Of a stretch of 58,769 nucleotides of DNA, positions 34,801 through 42,500 are shown piece after piece. This DNA is from CAZCCV01 sp964497515. Lineage in GTDB: Bacteria > Armatimonadota > UBA5829 > DTLH01. The stretch is taken from positions 1 through 58,769 of the forward strand of contig CAZCCV010000012.1 of the NCBI GenBank assembly GCA_964497515.1. The letters run 5' to 3'. Position 1 is the stretch's first letter; the number at the start of each line of letters is the position of its first letter. The notes under the pieces were generated by a model. It had not been told where the DNA came from. It saw only the letters and a program-made list of their open reading frames with translations, and searched no databases. Position numbers and translations under genes: made by a program.

Positions 34801-35038
34801 CACCAAAGCCAGTGAGACAATACTGGGGTACTATAGAGATTTTGACCGAAACCGCATTTCTATAACGTTGTGTGCAGTCAACAAAGCTGATGACAAGCAC
34901 AGAATTTGCATAAAGACAGTTGATCTGATAGAGAAACTGGAGATGGATGTGCTGGGAGAGTATTATCCGGTGCGCAGGGAGGTACGACGTGGCCTGGCGG
35001 ACAATAGTGATAACGAACCCGGCGACGCTGACGGTTGA
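31898..35038 (+). CDS. cas9: Cas9 nuclease, type II-C
   Basis: 1046 residues, compact as in subtype II-C. RuvC-I has D8 (LGLDIGITSVGWAVL); the arginine-rich bridge helix spans about 45-72 (RRLARTAARRLRRRAGRLRR); RuvC-II has E496 (IHVELARD); the HNH domain has D576-H577 and N600 (EIDHIVPYSRCF..SSANQNK); RuvC-III has H711 and D714 (HHAVDAA). The C-terminal third is the PAM-interacting region. All nuclease residues are intact, so it should cut both strands of DNA matched by a crRNA:tracrRNA duplex. ATG with GGGAGG 7 bp upstream, only 14 bp after the tracrRNA terminator. The 3' end overlaps cas1 by 50 bp. Confidence 0.97.
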   Translation: MKYVLGLDIGITSVGWAVLNLDDKRLEALGVRAFNVAEEAKTGAPLAKPRRLARTAARRLRRRAGRLRRTKNLFAKYQLVPSEAVETTLAAAGAEKTPWELRLEGLDRKLTGEEFARALFHIVKRRGFKSNRKAERAKEVGKMQTGVDSNRAILEEHHYRTAGEMYAKHEKFRLRKKNTTDSYLNTIARDLLEQEIKTLFECQRALGSGCASAQFEEELLEVFRWQKPFASGDDILKMVGPCTFEPNELRAPINSYHYERFKLFEKINHLNIFTNSGTKYLDDSERQILHDLAYKNNKVTFKQVRAALKLSDDARFGGLKYLVRPKKGEPKEESMKCESKTFVELKGYHAIKSACKLGVWESVKDDPDLMDHIAYAATFYKTDEDIESYLSAQGVDEAVIVAAQECDFSRVGHLSLVAVKKILPYLEEGKVYSDACSAAGYEHTGNTSEQKHFKLPPEVVGGAFTNPVARRALAQSRKVINAVISRYGSPYRIHVELARDMRRTAEKRKEIRNEQEENRKCNEELAKEFKRTFGHEPKAQDVRKLKLYHEQQCKCAYTQTPLELNRLCEQGYVEIDHIVPYSRCFNDGLSNQVLVLSSANQNKGKRTPFEMFGGDEKRWHAFEKWVKATIRNSAKCRNLLIQELDENEWKDRSLNDTSYIAREFTSIIRNNLLFADPDVRQPLVCTNGQVVARVRRRWGLHKDREENDLHHAVDAAVIAALLPHQIQLITKHAQVVETRERYVDTETGEILEYEHNKPPRLPQPWKGFRNEVLDKVENVVVSRMPKRKATGPMHDATTRSAKLLGRGDEPISTVRVKLKELKASSLRKLVDPENNVMLYEALKKRMEDFGGNAEKAFAEPFYKPRKDGTEEQGHPMRSVKVYQTQYSGIRVRQGIADNSTMIRVDIFRKQNKKRKWEYYATPVYVADRMMGKLPDRLVVGRKPPEEWLPIDDSYEFMFSLHSFDLVRITKASETILGYYRDFDRNRISITLCAVNKADDKHRICIKTVDLIEKLEMDVLGEYYPVRREVRRGLADNSDNEPGDADG

Positions 35039-35885
35039 GAACGATCAACTCGTAATCACCCAGTTCGAGCCGATAACGTTTCCGATAGAAGATATCGCGG
35101 CTCTGGTTCTGGAGTCTCCGCAGGTGATCCTATCGTCTGCGCTGCTGGACAGGCTGGCGCAGCACGAGGTAATGCTCTTTGCCTGCGACAGGAGGCACCT
35201 GCCGTCTATGGCGTGCTATCCGTTTGTGCGCCATAGCCGCCTTGCAAAGATTCAGCGACTGCAGCTTGCTATGTCGCAGCCGTTTCGCAAACGCTGCTGG
35301 CAGAGTATTGTAAGGCAGAAGGTGGCAAACCAGGCGGCGTGCCTGGAGTATGCAGGGTGTGAGGAGAGCGGAGTTCTCGCCGCAATGGTCGACCGCATCA
35401 CAAGTGGCGATGCAACTAACATAGAGTCGGTTGCAGCGAGGGAGCACTTTCTGCGGCTTTTTGGCCGGGGATTTGAGCGCGGCGCAGAAGACCCTATTAA
35501 CTGCGCGCTAAACTACGGCTATGCCATTCAGCGGGCGGCGGTTGCGCGTGCGCTAACTATGTACGGGTTTCTTCCTGCCCACGGCATACATCACCACAGC
35601 GAACTGAATCAGTTCAACCTGGCCGATGATTTTATGGAGCCGCTGCGCCCATTGGTCGACCTTCATGTTGCGCTTAGCCCACCAGAGAGCGAACTGACCA
35701 AAATAAACCGCCAGCTACTGGTGGGGCTGCTTTACGCCGAAGTAGTTATAGCGAACAAACGACAATCGGCGCTAAGAGCGAGTGAGATAATGGCAGCATC
35801 ATTCGTTGCCGCCTGCCGCGAAAACGACCCCAGACTACTGAAGCTGCCGAGATTACTCCCGATAAAGATGCACGCTTATGAGTAG
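34989..35885 (+). CDS. cas1: Cas1 integrase, subtype II-C
   Basis: 298 residues. The start is GTG 34989, giving 'MAWRTIVITNPATLTVENDQLVI', the standard II-C N-terminus, with AGGGAGG upstream; an ATG 42 bp earlier would add 14 residues unlike the family. Catalytic metal-binding residues are the Glu in 'VAAREHFLRLFGRGF', the His in 'LPAHGIHHHSELNQFN' and the Glu in 'DDFMEPLRPLVD'. With Cas2 it inserts new spacers at the array. It overlaps cas9 by 50 bp and cas2 by 8 bp, so the three are one operon. Confidence 0.96.
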   Translation: MAWRTIVITNPATLTVENDQLVITQFEPITFPIEDIAALVLESPQVILSSALLDRLAQHEVMLFACDRRHLPSMACYPFVRHSRLAKIQRLQLAMSQPFRKRCWQSIVRQKVANQAACLEYAGCEESGVLAAMVDRITSGDATNIESVAAREHFLRLFGRGFERGAEDPINCALNYGYAIQRAAVARALTMYGFLPAHGIHHHSELNQFNLADDFMEPLRPLVDLHVALSPPESELTKINRQLLVGLLYAEVVIANKRQSALRASEIMAASFVAACRENDPRLLKLPRLLPIKMHAYE

Positions 35886-36198
35886 ATTTATGAGACTCTT
35901 GGTAATGTACGATCTGCCCATAGTGGAAAAGGCTGAGAAGCGGGAGTATGCGCGCTTTCACAAGTTTTTGCTGCGCGCAGGGTACGATATGATTCAGTAC
36001 TCCGTATATGCGCGGCTTTGCAACGGACTGGATTCCGTAGAGAAGCACAGGCTCAGGCTTATGGCAAATCTGCCGCAGACTGGAAATGTGCGATGTATGC
36101 AGGTAACGGAGAAGCAGTTTGCTGCAATGATGGTGCTTGTGGGCACAAAAACCAAGAAAGAAGACCCAAAATACGCGGAGCAACTCTCGTTTTTTTAG
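35878..36198 (+). CDS. cas2: Cas2, subtype II-C
   Basis: 106 residues with the ferredoxin-like Cas2 fold: 'MRLLVMYDLPIVEKAEKREYARFHKFLLRAGYDMIQYSVYARL', with the conserved aspartate D12 after beta-1, and 'VRCMQVTEKQFAAMMVLVG'. It forms the centre of the Cas1-Cas2 integration complex. ATG lies inside the last codons of cas1. It ends 60 bp before the array. No cas4 or csn2 follows, which fits subtype II-C. Confidence 0.95.
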   Translation: MSRFMRLLVMYDLPIVEKAEKREYARFHKFLLRAGYDMIQYSVYARLCNGLDSVEKHRLRLMANLPQTGNVRCMQVTEKQFAAMMVLVGTKTKKEDPKYAEQLSFF

Positions 36199-36210
36199 CC
36201 TTCTAAAGAC

Positions 36211-36254
36211 CGCGCGGGCCCGGATTTGCGCTCGGTTCCGGGCCCTGCCGCGCG
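36211..36254. terminator. GC-rich hairpin between cas2 and the CRISPR array
   Basis: Arms CGCGCGG-GCCCGGA (36211-36224) and TCCGGGC-CCT-GCCGCGCG (36237-36254) form a stem of about 14 bp with one bulge and a 12-nt loop. It sits where the plus-strand cas transcript ends and where minus-strand array transcripts would leave the last repeat. There is no true U-tract on either side, so factor-assisted termination or transcript protection is possible. Confidence 0.55.
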
Positions 36255-36258
36255 ACGG

Positions 36259-36492
36259 ATTATAGCATACCGGAGAATTGAAGGGGACTATAACGAAGGT
36301 CTTGCTCAAAGGATCATTTCGAGTGATTATAGCATACCGGAGAATTGAAGGGGACTATAACTCAGCCTGCCCCTCGTCATCGCTGATATAATTATAGCAT
36401 ACCGGAGAATTGAAGGGGACTATAACCCACCTCTGCGATGATGGTAGCCGTTTTCAATTATAGCATACCGGAGAATTGAAGGGGACTATAAC
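36259..36492 (-). CRISPR. CRISPR array: four identical 36-bp repeats, three spacers
   Basis: Repeats lie at 36259-36294, 36326-36361, 36391-36426 and 36457-36492 and are identical. Spacers are 31, 29 and 30 bp. In crRNA sense (minus strand) the repeat begins GTTATAGTCCCC and ends GGTATGCTATAAT, as in II-C arrays that start with GTT. The 3' end is a perfect extended -10 box. Orientation is fixed by the tracrRNA anti-repeat. The first transcribed spacer is 36427-36456. No spacer matches another part of this window by eye. The array is small, suggesting low or recent acquisition, or trimming. The flank 36493-36631 is AT-rich near the array and carries the sod upstream region (a TACAAT at 36552-36557 without a clear -35). 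Confidence 0.97.
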
Positions 36493-36631
36493 AACAGGGC
36501 GGTGCCTACAGTTTTAACTTGATGGTATGATTAGTGGTGCACTGTACGGGGTACAATCTCATCAGTACATCCAGCCGAGCGGGTGAGGAAACTCGACTAT
36601 GGCTATCCCCATATAACAAGGAGGAATATAA

Positions 36632-37231
36632 ATGGCACACGAACTGCCGCCACTTCCGTATGCTTACGACGCACTGGAACCTTACTACGACAAAGAGACT
36701 GTGACACTCCATCACGATAAGCACCACGCTGCTTATGTTGCCGGACTGAACACTGCCGAAGAGAAAGCTGCGGCACTTACAAAATCTGGCGACTTCGCAG
36801 CAGCGCGCAGCGTAGCAGGCGATCTGGCGTTTCACGGCTCAGGCCACATTCTGCACTCCATTTTCTGGGCAAATATGAAGCCTGGCGGCGGCGGTGACCC
36901 CACAGGCGAACTCGCAGAGGCCATCACAAAACAATTCGGAAGTGTCGATGCGTTCAAAAGGATCTTCCTCGCCACTACAAACGCCGTTCAGGGCTCCGGC
37001 TGGGGTATTCTTGCTTACCGAAAATGCGACGGTGCGCTGGTAGTGCTCGGCGCAGAAAAACACGAAAACATGACCCAATGGGGTGTTACCCCCATCCTCG
37101 TTCTCGATGTTTGGGAACACGCTTACTACCTGAAATATCAAAACCGCCGACCAGAATGGACCAAAGCCTTTATGGATCATCTGGTCAACTGGGACAATGT
37201 ATCTCAACGATACAAGGAAGCCAAAAAGTAA
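36632..37231 (+). CDS. sodA: Fe/Mn superoxide dismutase
   Basis: 199 residues, the family norm. It converts superoxide to peroxide and oxygen in the cytoplasm. Metal ligands are H27 ('TLHHDKHHAAYV'), the His in 'GSGHILHSIFW', and Asp and His in 'LDVWEHAYYLKYQNRR'. The 'GSGWGILAY' motif is typical. Fe or Mn preference cannot be settled. A strong AAGGAGG lies 7 bp before the ATG. It is next to the CRISPR array only by position. Confidence 0.95.
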   Translation: MAHELPPLPYAYDALEPYYDKETVTLHHDKHHAAYVAGLNTAEEKAAALTKSGDFAAARSVAGDLAFHGSGHILHSIFWANMKPGGGGDPTGELAEAITKQFGSVDAFKRIFLATTNAVQGSGWGILAYRKCDGALVVLGAEKHENMTQWGVTPILVLDVWEHAYYLKYQNRRPEWTKAFMDHLVNWDNVSQRYKEAKK

Positions 37232-37246
37232 CCTTCTCCCCTTCTT

Positions 37247-38176
37247 CTACGGGGCAGAGTCTTCGGATTCTGCCCCTGTCCCAGCTTTTGCAAGTGTCTT
37301 TCGAACGAACCCCGCCTTAGCCTCAGTATATCGTTCGCGGTCGGATCGAAACCGCTCTACAAGCACCTCTTTAAGAGCCTGATACTCTGCTGCATCAGAT
37401 GGATGAGACCTAAGATAGTCGCGGAATAAGACACCACTCCAAACATCGTTCTCTGCAGGAGCCGCATGAAGATGCAGCGTGCGAGGCCCTAAGAACTCGC
37501 TCCGCTTCACAAACAAAAGACTCTCCGAATACCACCAATACTCCCATTCCGGGCTGTTTAGGAGCGGAATAATATGCCTGCGAGCCAGATCAAACGACGG
37601 AACCTCCACCAGAACATCGATTATCGGTTTTGCAGACATACCGGGAATCGCAGTGCTGCCATAGTGTTCTATCCGAAGGGCGATGTCTGAACCGATGTCC
37701 TCTTCAATCCAGTGTTCAACTTCAAGGAACTGCTGTTGCCAGCCGGAATCGTACTCTTGCAGAAGAACATCATCGTTCGCCGGCTCTTTTCCCGGAGCGA
37801 GGTAGGCGTTGGCGGTCATCCGAAACTCGTACGGCTCATCCAATGTGCTAGTGAACTCACCAGTTACTCTGCCGCACTCAGAAACGCTCTGCCACTGCCA
37901 GAAAAGTGGGTGACTCTGCGATCTATCGGGTTCGTGGATAGTGAGAGAGTCGGAACCAAGCTCCCAGGCGACCATTTCCGAAGGGATCTCTCCAAGTCTC
38001 TCTACCTCGATTCCTAGAAACCTGACACAGACAGTGCCGTTATGAACGCCCTCATAACCGACAAAACGTGTTATCTCGCCAGTATGAGGCACTTCAGTGG
38101 CAAGGCTCTGGAATATGCGGGCGTAGGAGTCCAAGCCCCACTCTGCACCGTGTACCATCGCTCCGACCAAAAGCAT
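37247..38176 (-). CDS. GrpB-type (UPF0157) nucleotidyltransferase-fold domain fused to an unknown N-terminal domain
   Basis: 309 residues. The C-terminal half (about 140-300) is GrpB/UPF0157, with the nucleotidyltransferase-like signature 'LRIEHYGSTAIPGMSAKPIIDVLVEV' and 'YWWYSESLLFVKR'. The N-terminal 135 residues ('RFLGIEVERLGEIPSEMVAWELGSDSLTIHEP', 'EPYEFRMTANAYLAPG') may be a GyrI-like effector-binding domain, which is a weak call. The open frame extends to 38248, but ATG 38176 is taken because it follows the upstream permease stop by 8 bp. The last codons form a hairpin (37251-37276) shared with the sod 3' end. Confidence 0.75.
   Translation of the reverse strand: MLLVGAMVHGAEWGLDSYARIFQSLATEVPHTGEITRFVGYEGVHNGTVCVRFLGIEVERLGEIPSEMVAWELGSDSLTIHEPDRSQSHPLFWQWQSVSECGRVTGEFTSTLDEPYEFRMTANAYLAPGKEPANDDVLLQEYDSGWQQQFLEVEHWIEEDIGSDIALRIEHYGSTAIPGMSAKPIIDVLVEVPSFDLARRHIIPLLNSPEWEYWWYSESLLFVKRSEFLGPRTLHLHAAPAENDVWSGVLFRDYLRSHPSDAAEYQALKEVLVERFRSDRERYTEAKAGFVRKTLAKAGTGAESEDSAP
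37251..37276. terminator. Hairpin at the sod/GrpB-protein convergence
   Basis: GGGGCAGA (37251-37258) and TCTGCCCC (37269-37276), 10-nt loop. It lies within the final codons of the minus-strand gene and 20 bp after the sod stop. There is no U-tract, so termination strength is uncertain. Confidence 0.4.
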
Positions 38177-38184
38177 TGGCCGGG

Positions 38185-38535
38185 TCACGGGAGAAACCTG
38201 AGCCCAATGTGAAACAGGACACACTGCAAGGCCGAGAGAGCCAACCACAGTGTCAATCTCGACACGAACACCGCAGCACCAGCAGCCGGGGTAGAGTGCA
38301 CACCCATAGCGAACCCTGTCAATCGGTCGTTATAGGCTCGAACCAGGAGGAACAACCACGCACTCCCTGCTGCAACAGCCGGAAAGAATGCCGCTATCGG
38401 ATAGCCCCTGTTTGACGTTGGCAGAATTACAGCAAGCGAGACTAGCGGCGCGATTAACAGCGCGAGGCTGGCCTTGCGCGACCTTGTTATCCGTTTAAGC
38501 TCCCAGAGTATCAGAACCAGTGTATTTCGCATCAC
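38185..38535 (-). CDS. Half-size ABC-2-like permease
   Basis: 116 residues with three hydrophobic segments (ALLIAPLVSLAVILP, AAFFPAVAAGSAWLFLLV, LTLWLALSALQCVLFHIGL). The pattern 'NDRLTGFAMGVHSTPAAGAAVFVSR' matches the middle of ABC-2 type permeases (which usually have six segments and about 250 residues), so the second half is missing. Either it works as a homo-oligomer of half units or it is a truncated remnant. Its ATG overlaps the ABC ATPase stop by 4 bp. Confidence 0.6.
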   Translation of the reverse strand: MMRNTLVLILWELKRITRSRKASLALLIAPLVSLAVILPTSNRGYPIAAFFPAVAAGSAWLFLLVRAYNDRLTGFAMGVHSTPAAGAAVFVSRLTLWLALSALQCVLFHIGLRFLP

Positions 38536-39425
38536 TTGGCCTCTACCCTGTCGAGCGCGTCTTCAAGTGAGGCCGGGTCCAGATAAACACAGCTTACATT
38601 GGAACGAAGATGCGAGAGGATTTTGGCTATATCTGAGTCGGCGTCGCTGCTGCGGTACTCCAGTCGGCCGTCTCTATCGGTAACTATGGCACCGAAACGC
38701 TCCATCAGCTCGGTCTTAACCAGTGGGCTATTCAGTGATTCGACTACAACTACATCGTTCTCTGCCAAAGATCTGAACTGATCTGGGGTACCGCTAAAGG
38801 CCAGCCTTCCATCCGACAGAACCGCCAGTTCCTCGCAGAATGAGGCCTCTTCACCGGAAGCAGTAGCTATTATGAAGGTGGCCCCCTGTTTGCATCTAGC
38901 GAGGATGTATCCCCACAACCGTTTTTTCACCGGATAGTCGAGTCGTTCCATCAGGCCATCGATCGCTACAATCTCAGAATTTGCTGCAAGCGCGCGAGCT
39001 ACTTCCGCGGCAGCCTTCAGACCATCCGGCAAAGTGCAAATCTGCCGATTTCTGACCTCCGCGAGCCCCAGAAGCTGCAGCAACATAGAGATTCGCCCGA
39101 GCCGACCCTTTCGTGGTACACCCCACAGCGAAGAAAAAACGCCGAGGTTCTCCATTACAGTGAGTTCAGGAGCGAGTCCGAACCGTTGAAGTGCTATGCT
39201 AGTCTGCGCATCCAGCCAGGGGTTATCGCTGGTGCTCTCGAGCTCAACATCTCCGGAGGTTGGAGAGCTGAGACCGGCAATCAGATGAAGAAGCGAAGTC
39301 TTTCCGGAGCCCGAGCGACCGAATATCCCGAACACGCTGCCGCGGCCAATGTCGAAGCTGACATCCCTGAGCGCCCACGCGCCTCCGACACGCAAGGAGA
39401 CTCTCTCTACTGTGATACAGTCCAT
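38532..39425 (-). CDS. ABC transporter ATPase-like protein with degenerate catalytic motifs
   Basis: 297 residues, ABC-2 type ATPase fold. Walker A is intact (FGRSGSGKTS, K42). The signature is 'LPDGLK' instead of LSGGQ, Walker B reads 'EIVAIDGLME' with Gly in place of the catalytic Glu, and the switch His is replaced ('FIIATASGEEA'). It should bind ATP but probably hydrolyses it poorly. A C-terminal extension (about 205-297) is typical of such ATPases. The start is ATG 39425, within a GTG-initiated longer frame. Coupled to the half-size permease. Confidence 0.75.
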   Translation of the reverse strand: MDCITVERVSLRVGGAWALRDVSFDIGRGSVFGIFGRSGSGKTSLLHLIAGLSSPTSGDVELESTSDNPWLDAQTSIALQRFGLAPELTVMENLGVFSSLWGVPRKGRLGRISMLLQLLGLAEVRNRQICTLPDGLKAAAEVARALAANSEIVAIDGLMERLDYPVKKRLWGYILARCKQGATFIIATASGEEASFCEELAVLSDGRLAFSGTPDQFRSLAENDVVVVESLNSPLVKTELMERFGAIVTDRDGRLEYRSSDADSDIAKILSHLRSNVSCVYLDPASLEDALDRVEAK

Positions 39426-39524
39426 TCCGCCCCCATCCTCCACATATCAAGTATAAATGCCAGGAGCATAAGCGTCAACGACGTAGCGGAAGGAATGATG
39501 GTGGCGTGCCAGAGAGCGAAGGCT

Positions 39525-42500
39525 TTAGTGGAACAACAGGTTGAAATCGCATCGGGCAGTGAAATCTTTCACTGTCTCTTGATTCTGCGCCGACTGGGTT
39601 TTCATCTGCCCGGTCAGTGTGAGGAAGTTGTCGGCGTTTATCTGATGATTGTACTTCACAGTGTAAGTGTGCCCCGAAGCGAAGTCGGTGGCGTCCAGCG
39701 AATAACCGACTTCCACAAGTGCACCCCACGGGAGTTTTCCGGCTACACCGAGGCCGTAGATGTCTCTACCCTGATTCGCTATCAGATTCATTTCGCGCTT
39801 ATAGTTTGCCGTTACGCTGTAACCCCTCACTGCTGTGGAGAGGCTCATTACTGTGCTGCCAACCTGTTCTATGGCGCCGTTGGCCTTTTCTTGATAGGCA
39901 AAACTGCTATACGTGAGAGCCGTCGCAGCGTTGATTTTGTAGTTGGCGTTGTAGTTATAGATTGAAAGCGGCTTCTGACCGTTTCCGAGATCCCGGGTCT
40001 TGCGAGCTATATCGAAGCGCAGCCTGTTCTTGTCGCTTCTATCACTTACGAAGGAGAAACCTTTTGCACCAGGAGTGCTTCCGGCAGAGTTGTTGCTTCC
40101 TGAGAACTCAGCGATAAGGTTTCCTTTCAAGAACCCCATTTCCATCTTCACGAGGTCGGTCTCCTGAAAAAGTGTGCCCTGCTTGTCTTCGTGTGTGCGC
40201 GACGCCGTGAGTTTGATGTTGCTGAACACTGCGAGCTTATCGGCAATCATTCCGGAGAGCTGATAGCTGCGGCGCGCAGTGACATCGACCTTGGTGCCGT
40301 CTTTGTCCATAGCCTCTGCACTCAAATTCATTCTCTTGCCTATTGCCCACTTCATATTGTAGCTACGCATCTGCTCACTGCCGTCATCGCCCCGGTCAAT
40401 CGATGCAAGAGCAGTGTTGAAGCTGAGCGACTTGGCCAATTTGGAAGTAATAACATATGATTGCGAGTTTTCCGAGCGGCCATCGCCAAAGTCGATCATC
40501 TTGTTGTCTGCCGTTGCAAAGAGTCTCTTGTTCTTGTTCGATTCCAGGTGAGTCTGACTGATGGTGGCCGTCACCGTGTCGCCGTTAGGGGTTGTTACCG
40601 TATTGATATCGTGCAGCCCGTTGAACATAAGGCCGCCAAGCATACTAAAGCCGCGGTCGAGCTTGATATACTGATGCAGATACCCTGTCTCTTTGCCATC
40701 GGCGGAGACGGCAGTATACTGGTCGCGGAACAGAGAGACTTTTGCTCCAAAACTGGTGTTGTAGTTGAGCTGGTTTCTGAACTGCTGCCTTGTTGCACTG
40801 TCGCTGGTGCTTTTCGACGTGTAGAAGAAGCTGTCGAGATCCATATGCTCCGATAGTTTCAACTTTGCAGCGAGATCTGTCCTTCGGAAACCGCGCTCCT
40901 TCTGCATAAGCGCTTTGTCTGGATCGGTCAGATCGCCTACTCTGGCAAAATCCGAATCAATCGACATAAACCCAGCTCTAATCGAGTATTTCTTGCCGGC
41001 CAGCGCGAGAGATTCCTTGAGCGCGATTGCACCATTGCTATCGGTCACCCTAGCATATCCCAGTGCGAGGTCTCCAAATCCGGATTTGTACGAGCCAGCC
41101 AAGTTCAGCCGGTTCATACCGCGTTCGTTCCCGAACTGTGCGCGCTCCATGGGTGCAAGCCCTGCGAGGCGGGAGAAGGTATCGTCTATGCTCTGGCTCG
41201 TCAGATTCAAACTGAACTTACTGCCTGATATAGCTGCACTCTGGCGGGATATCGTCCCTCCACCATCGGAAATACTCAGATTGCTGACACTCGTCTTGAA
41301 TGATTTTCCCGCATAGTTCATTCCGAAGTTCGTGTGGTCGATGCCAGCTTCCTGGAGAATCTGTTTGCGGTCGGCATCGGTCACTTGAGCTGCAGTAGCG
41401 TTAGAATCGAACTGCCTTCGGATGTCGAGCGCGAGCTGTGTTGTATCATCCTTCGACAGACTTCCAAGGCGAGCAAAACCTTTATCTACCGAGCGAGAGT
41501 AGTAGCTTAACCCAATGCCGCCGAATTGAATATCGGCAGAGCTGCTGTTGATAGCACCGCTCGCGTCGGATATCGTGTTGAAGCCAAGTTTACTCCATTT
41601 CGATTCTGCAGCCCCGCCGGGCGAGAGGAACTCAAGCCCTATCCCCTGTCGCTTGATTCCAACTTCGCGCGCAAGCTGGTCACGATTTGCTTCCTTTATA
41701 TCCTTGAATCGCCCGAACTCTTTACCGACTTCGCTAATGTTCAGACTGGCTTTCATTCGACTCGACGAAAAACCGAGCGATTGCTGGAATATCTTGTCGG
41801 TCTTATCGCTCACCATATTCATCGATGATGTCAGCGAGGAATTGCTTCCGATGCCCATCTCGGCCTGATAGTTGAACCTTTTCAGCCCCTTCTCTTTGGT
41901 AAGCTCTGGAATCAGTGCTGCGATGTCGGGAGCGCTCTCCTTTAACGATGCCATTCCGGAAAAATGCTGTCCGATGTCCTGATAGCCCATCTTCAGCTTC
42001 AGTCTGCCGAATCCAAACTCGCCTTCCTCGATTATCATCTGGTCGCTTTTCGCTTGCTGCTGACTGGGCGCTTCCTGGTTCTGCGCCAGATGATTGACCG
42101 CTTGTGAACCTTGTTGAGGTGTCGAAAAATAGAACAGGCTCTTCAGCGATCCTCGATTGCCGATGTTTGTGACCGCATTCATACCATACGTTGCAACATC
42201 CGCTGCGCCAACCGCTTCTTTGCTGGCGGTCTGGTAAGAGTAGCTGAGGTTGAGAGAAAGATTCTTGTTGTTCGCGAGCGCAAGCCCGGGAAGCCCAACG
42301 AGAGTCCGCTGAGCTGAACCGTTTTCGGAGTAACGGTAGCTTACTGTTACAGTCTCGCCGTTACGCACTGGTTCTGTGAAGATGATACTTCCACCGGCGT
42401 AGTCGATGTGGTAGTCCTTGCCGCGAGTCTTCCGAAAACCGGCTGCAGTTACACTTTCACTGTTTTGGATGACGTTACCGTGCCCAAGGACATAACCTAT

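Noticed and set aside
36295..36456. Self-targeting spacers
   Set aside because: None of the three spacers was seen elsewhere in this window; the rest of the genome cannot be checked.
36259..36492. Plus-strand transcription of the CRISPR array
   Set aside because: The anti-repeat in the tracrRNA has the same sense as the plus-strand repeat, so crRNAs must come from the minus strand; the minus-strand repeat also begins with GTT as in other II-C systems.
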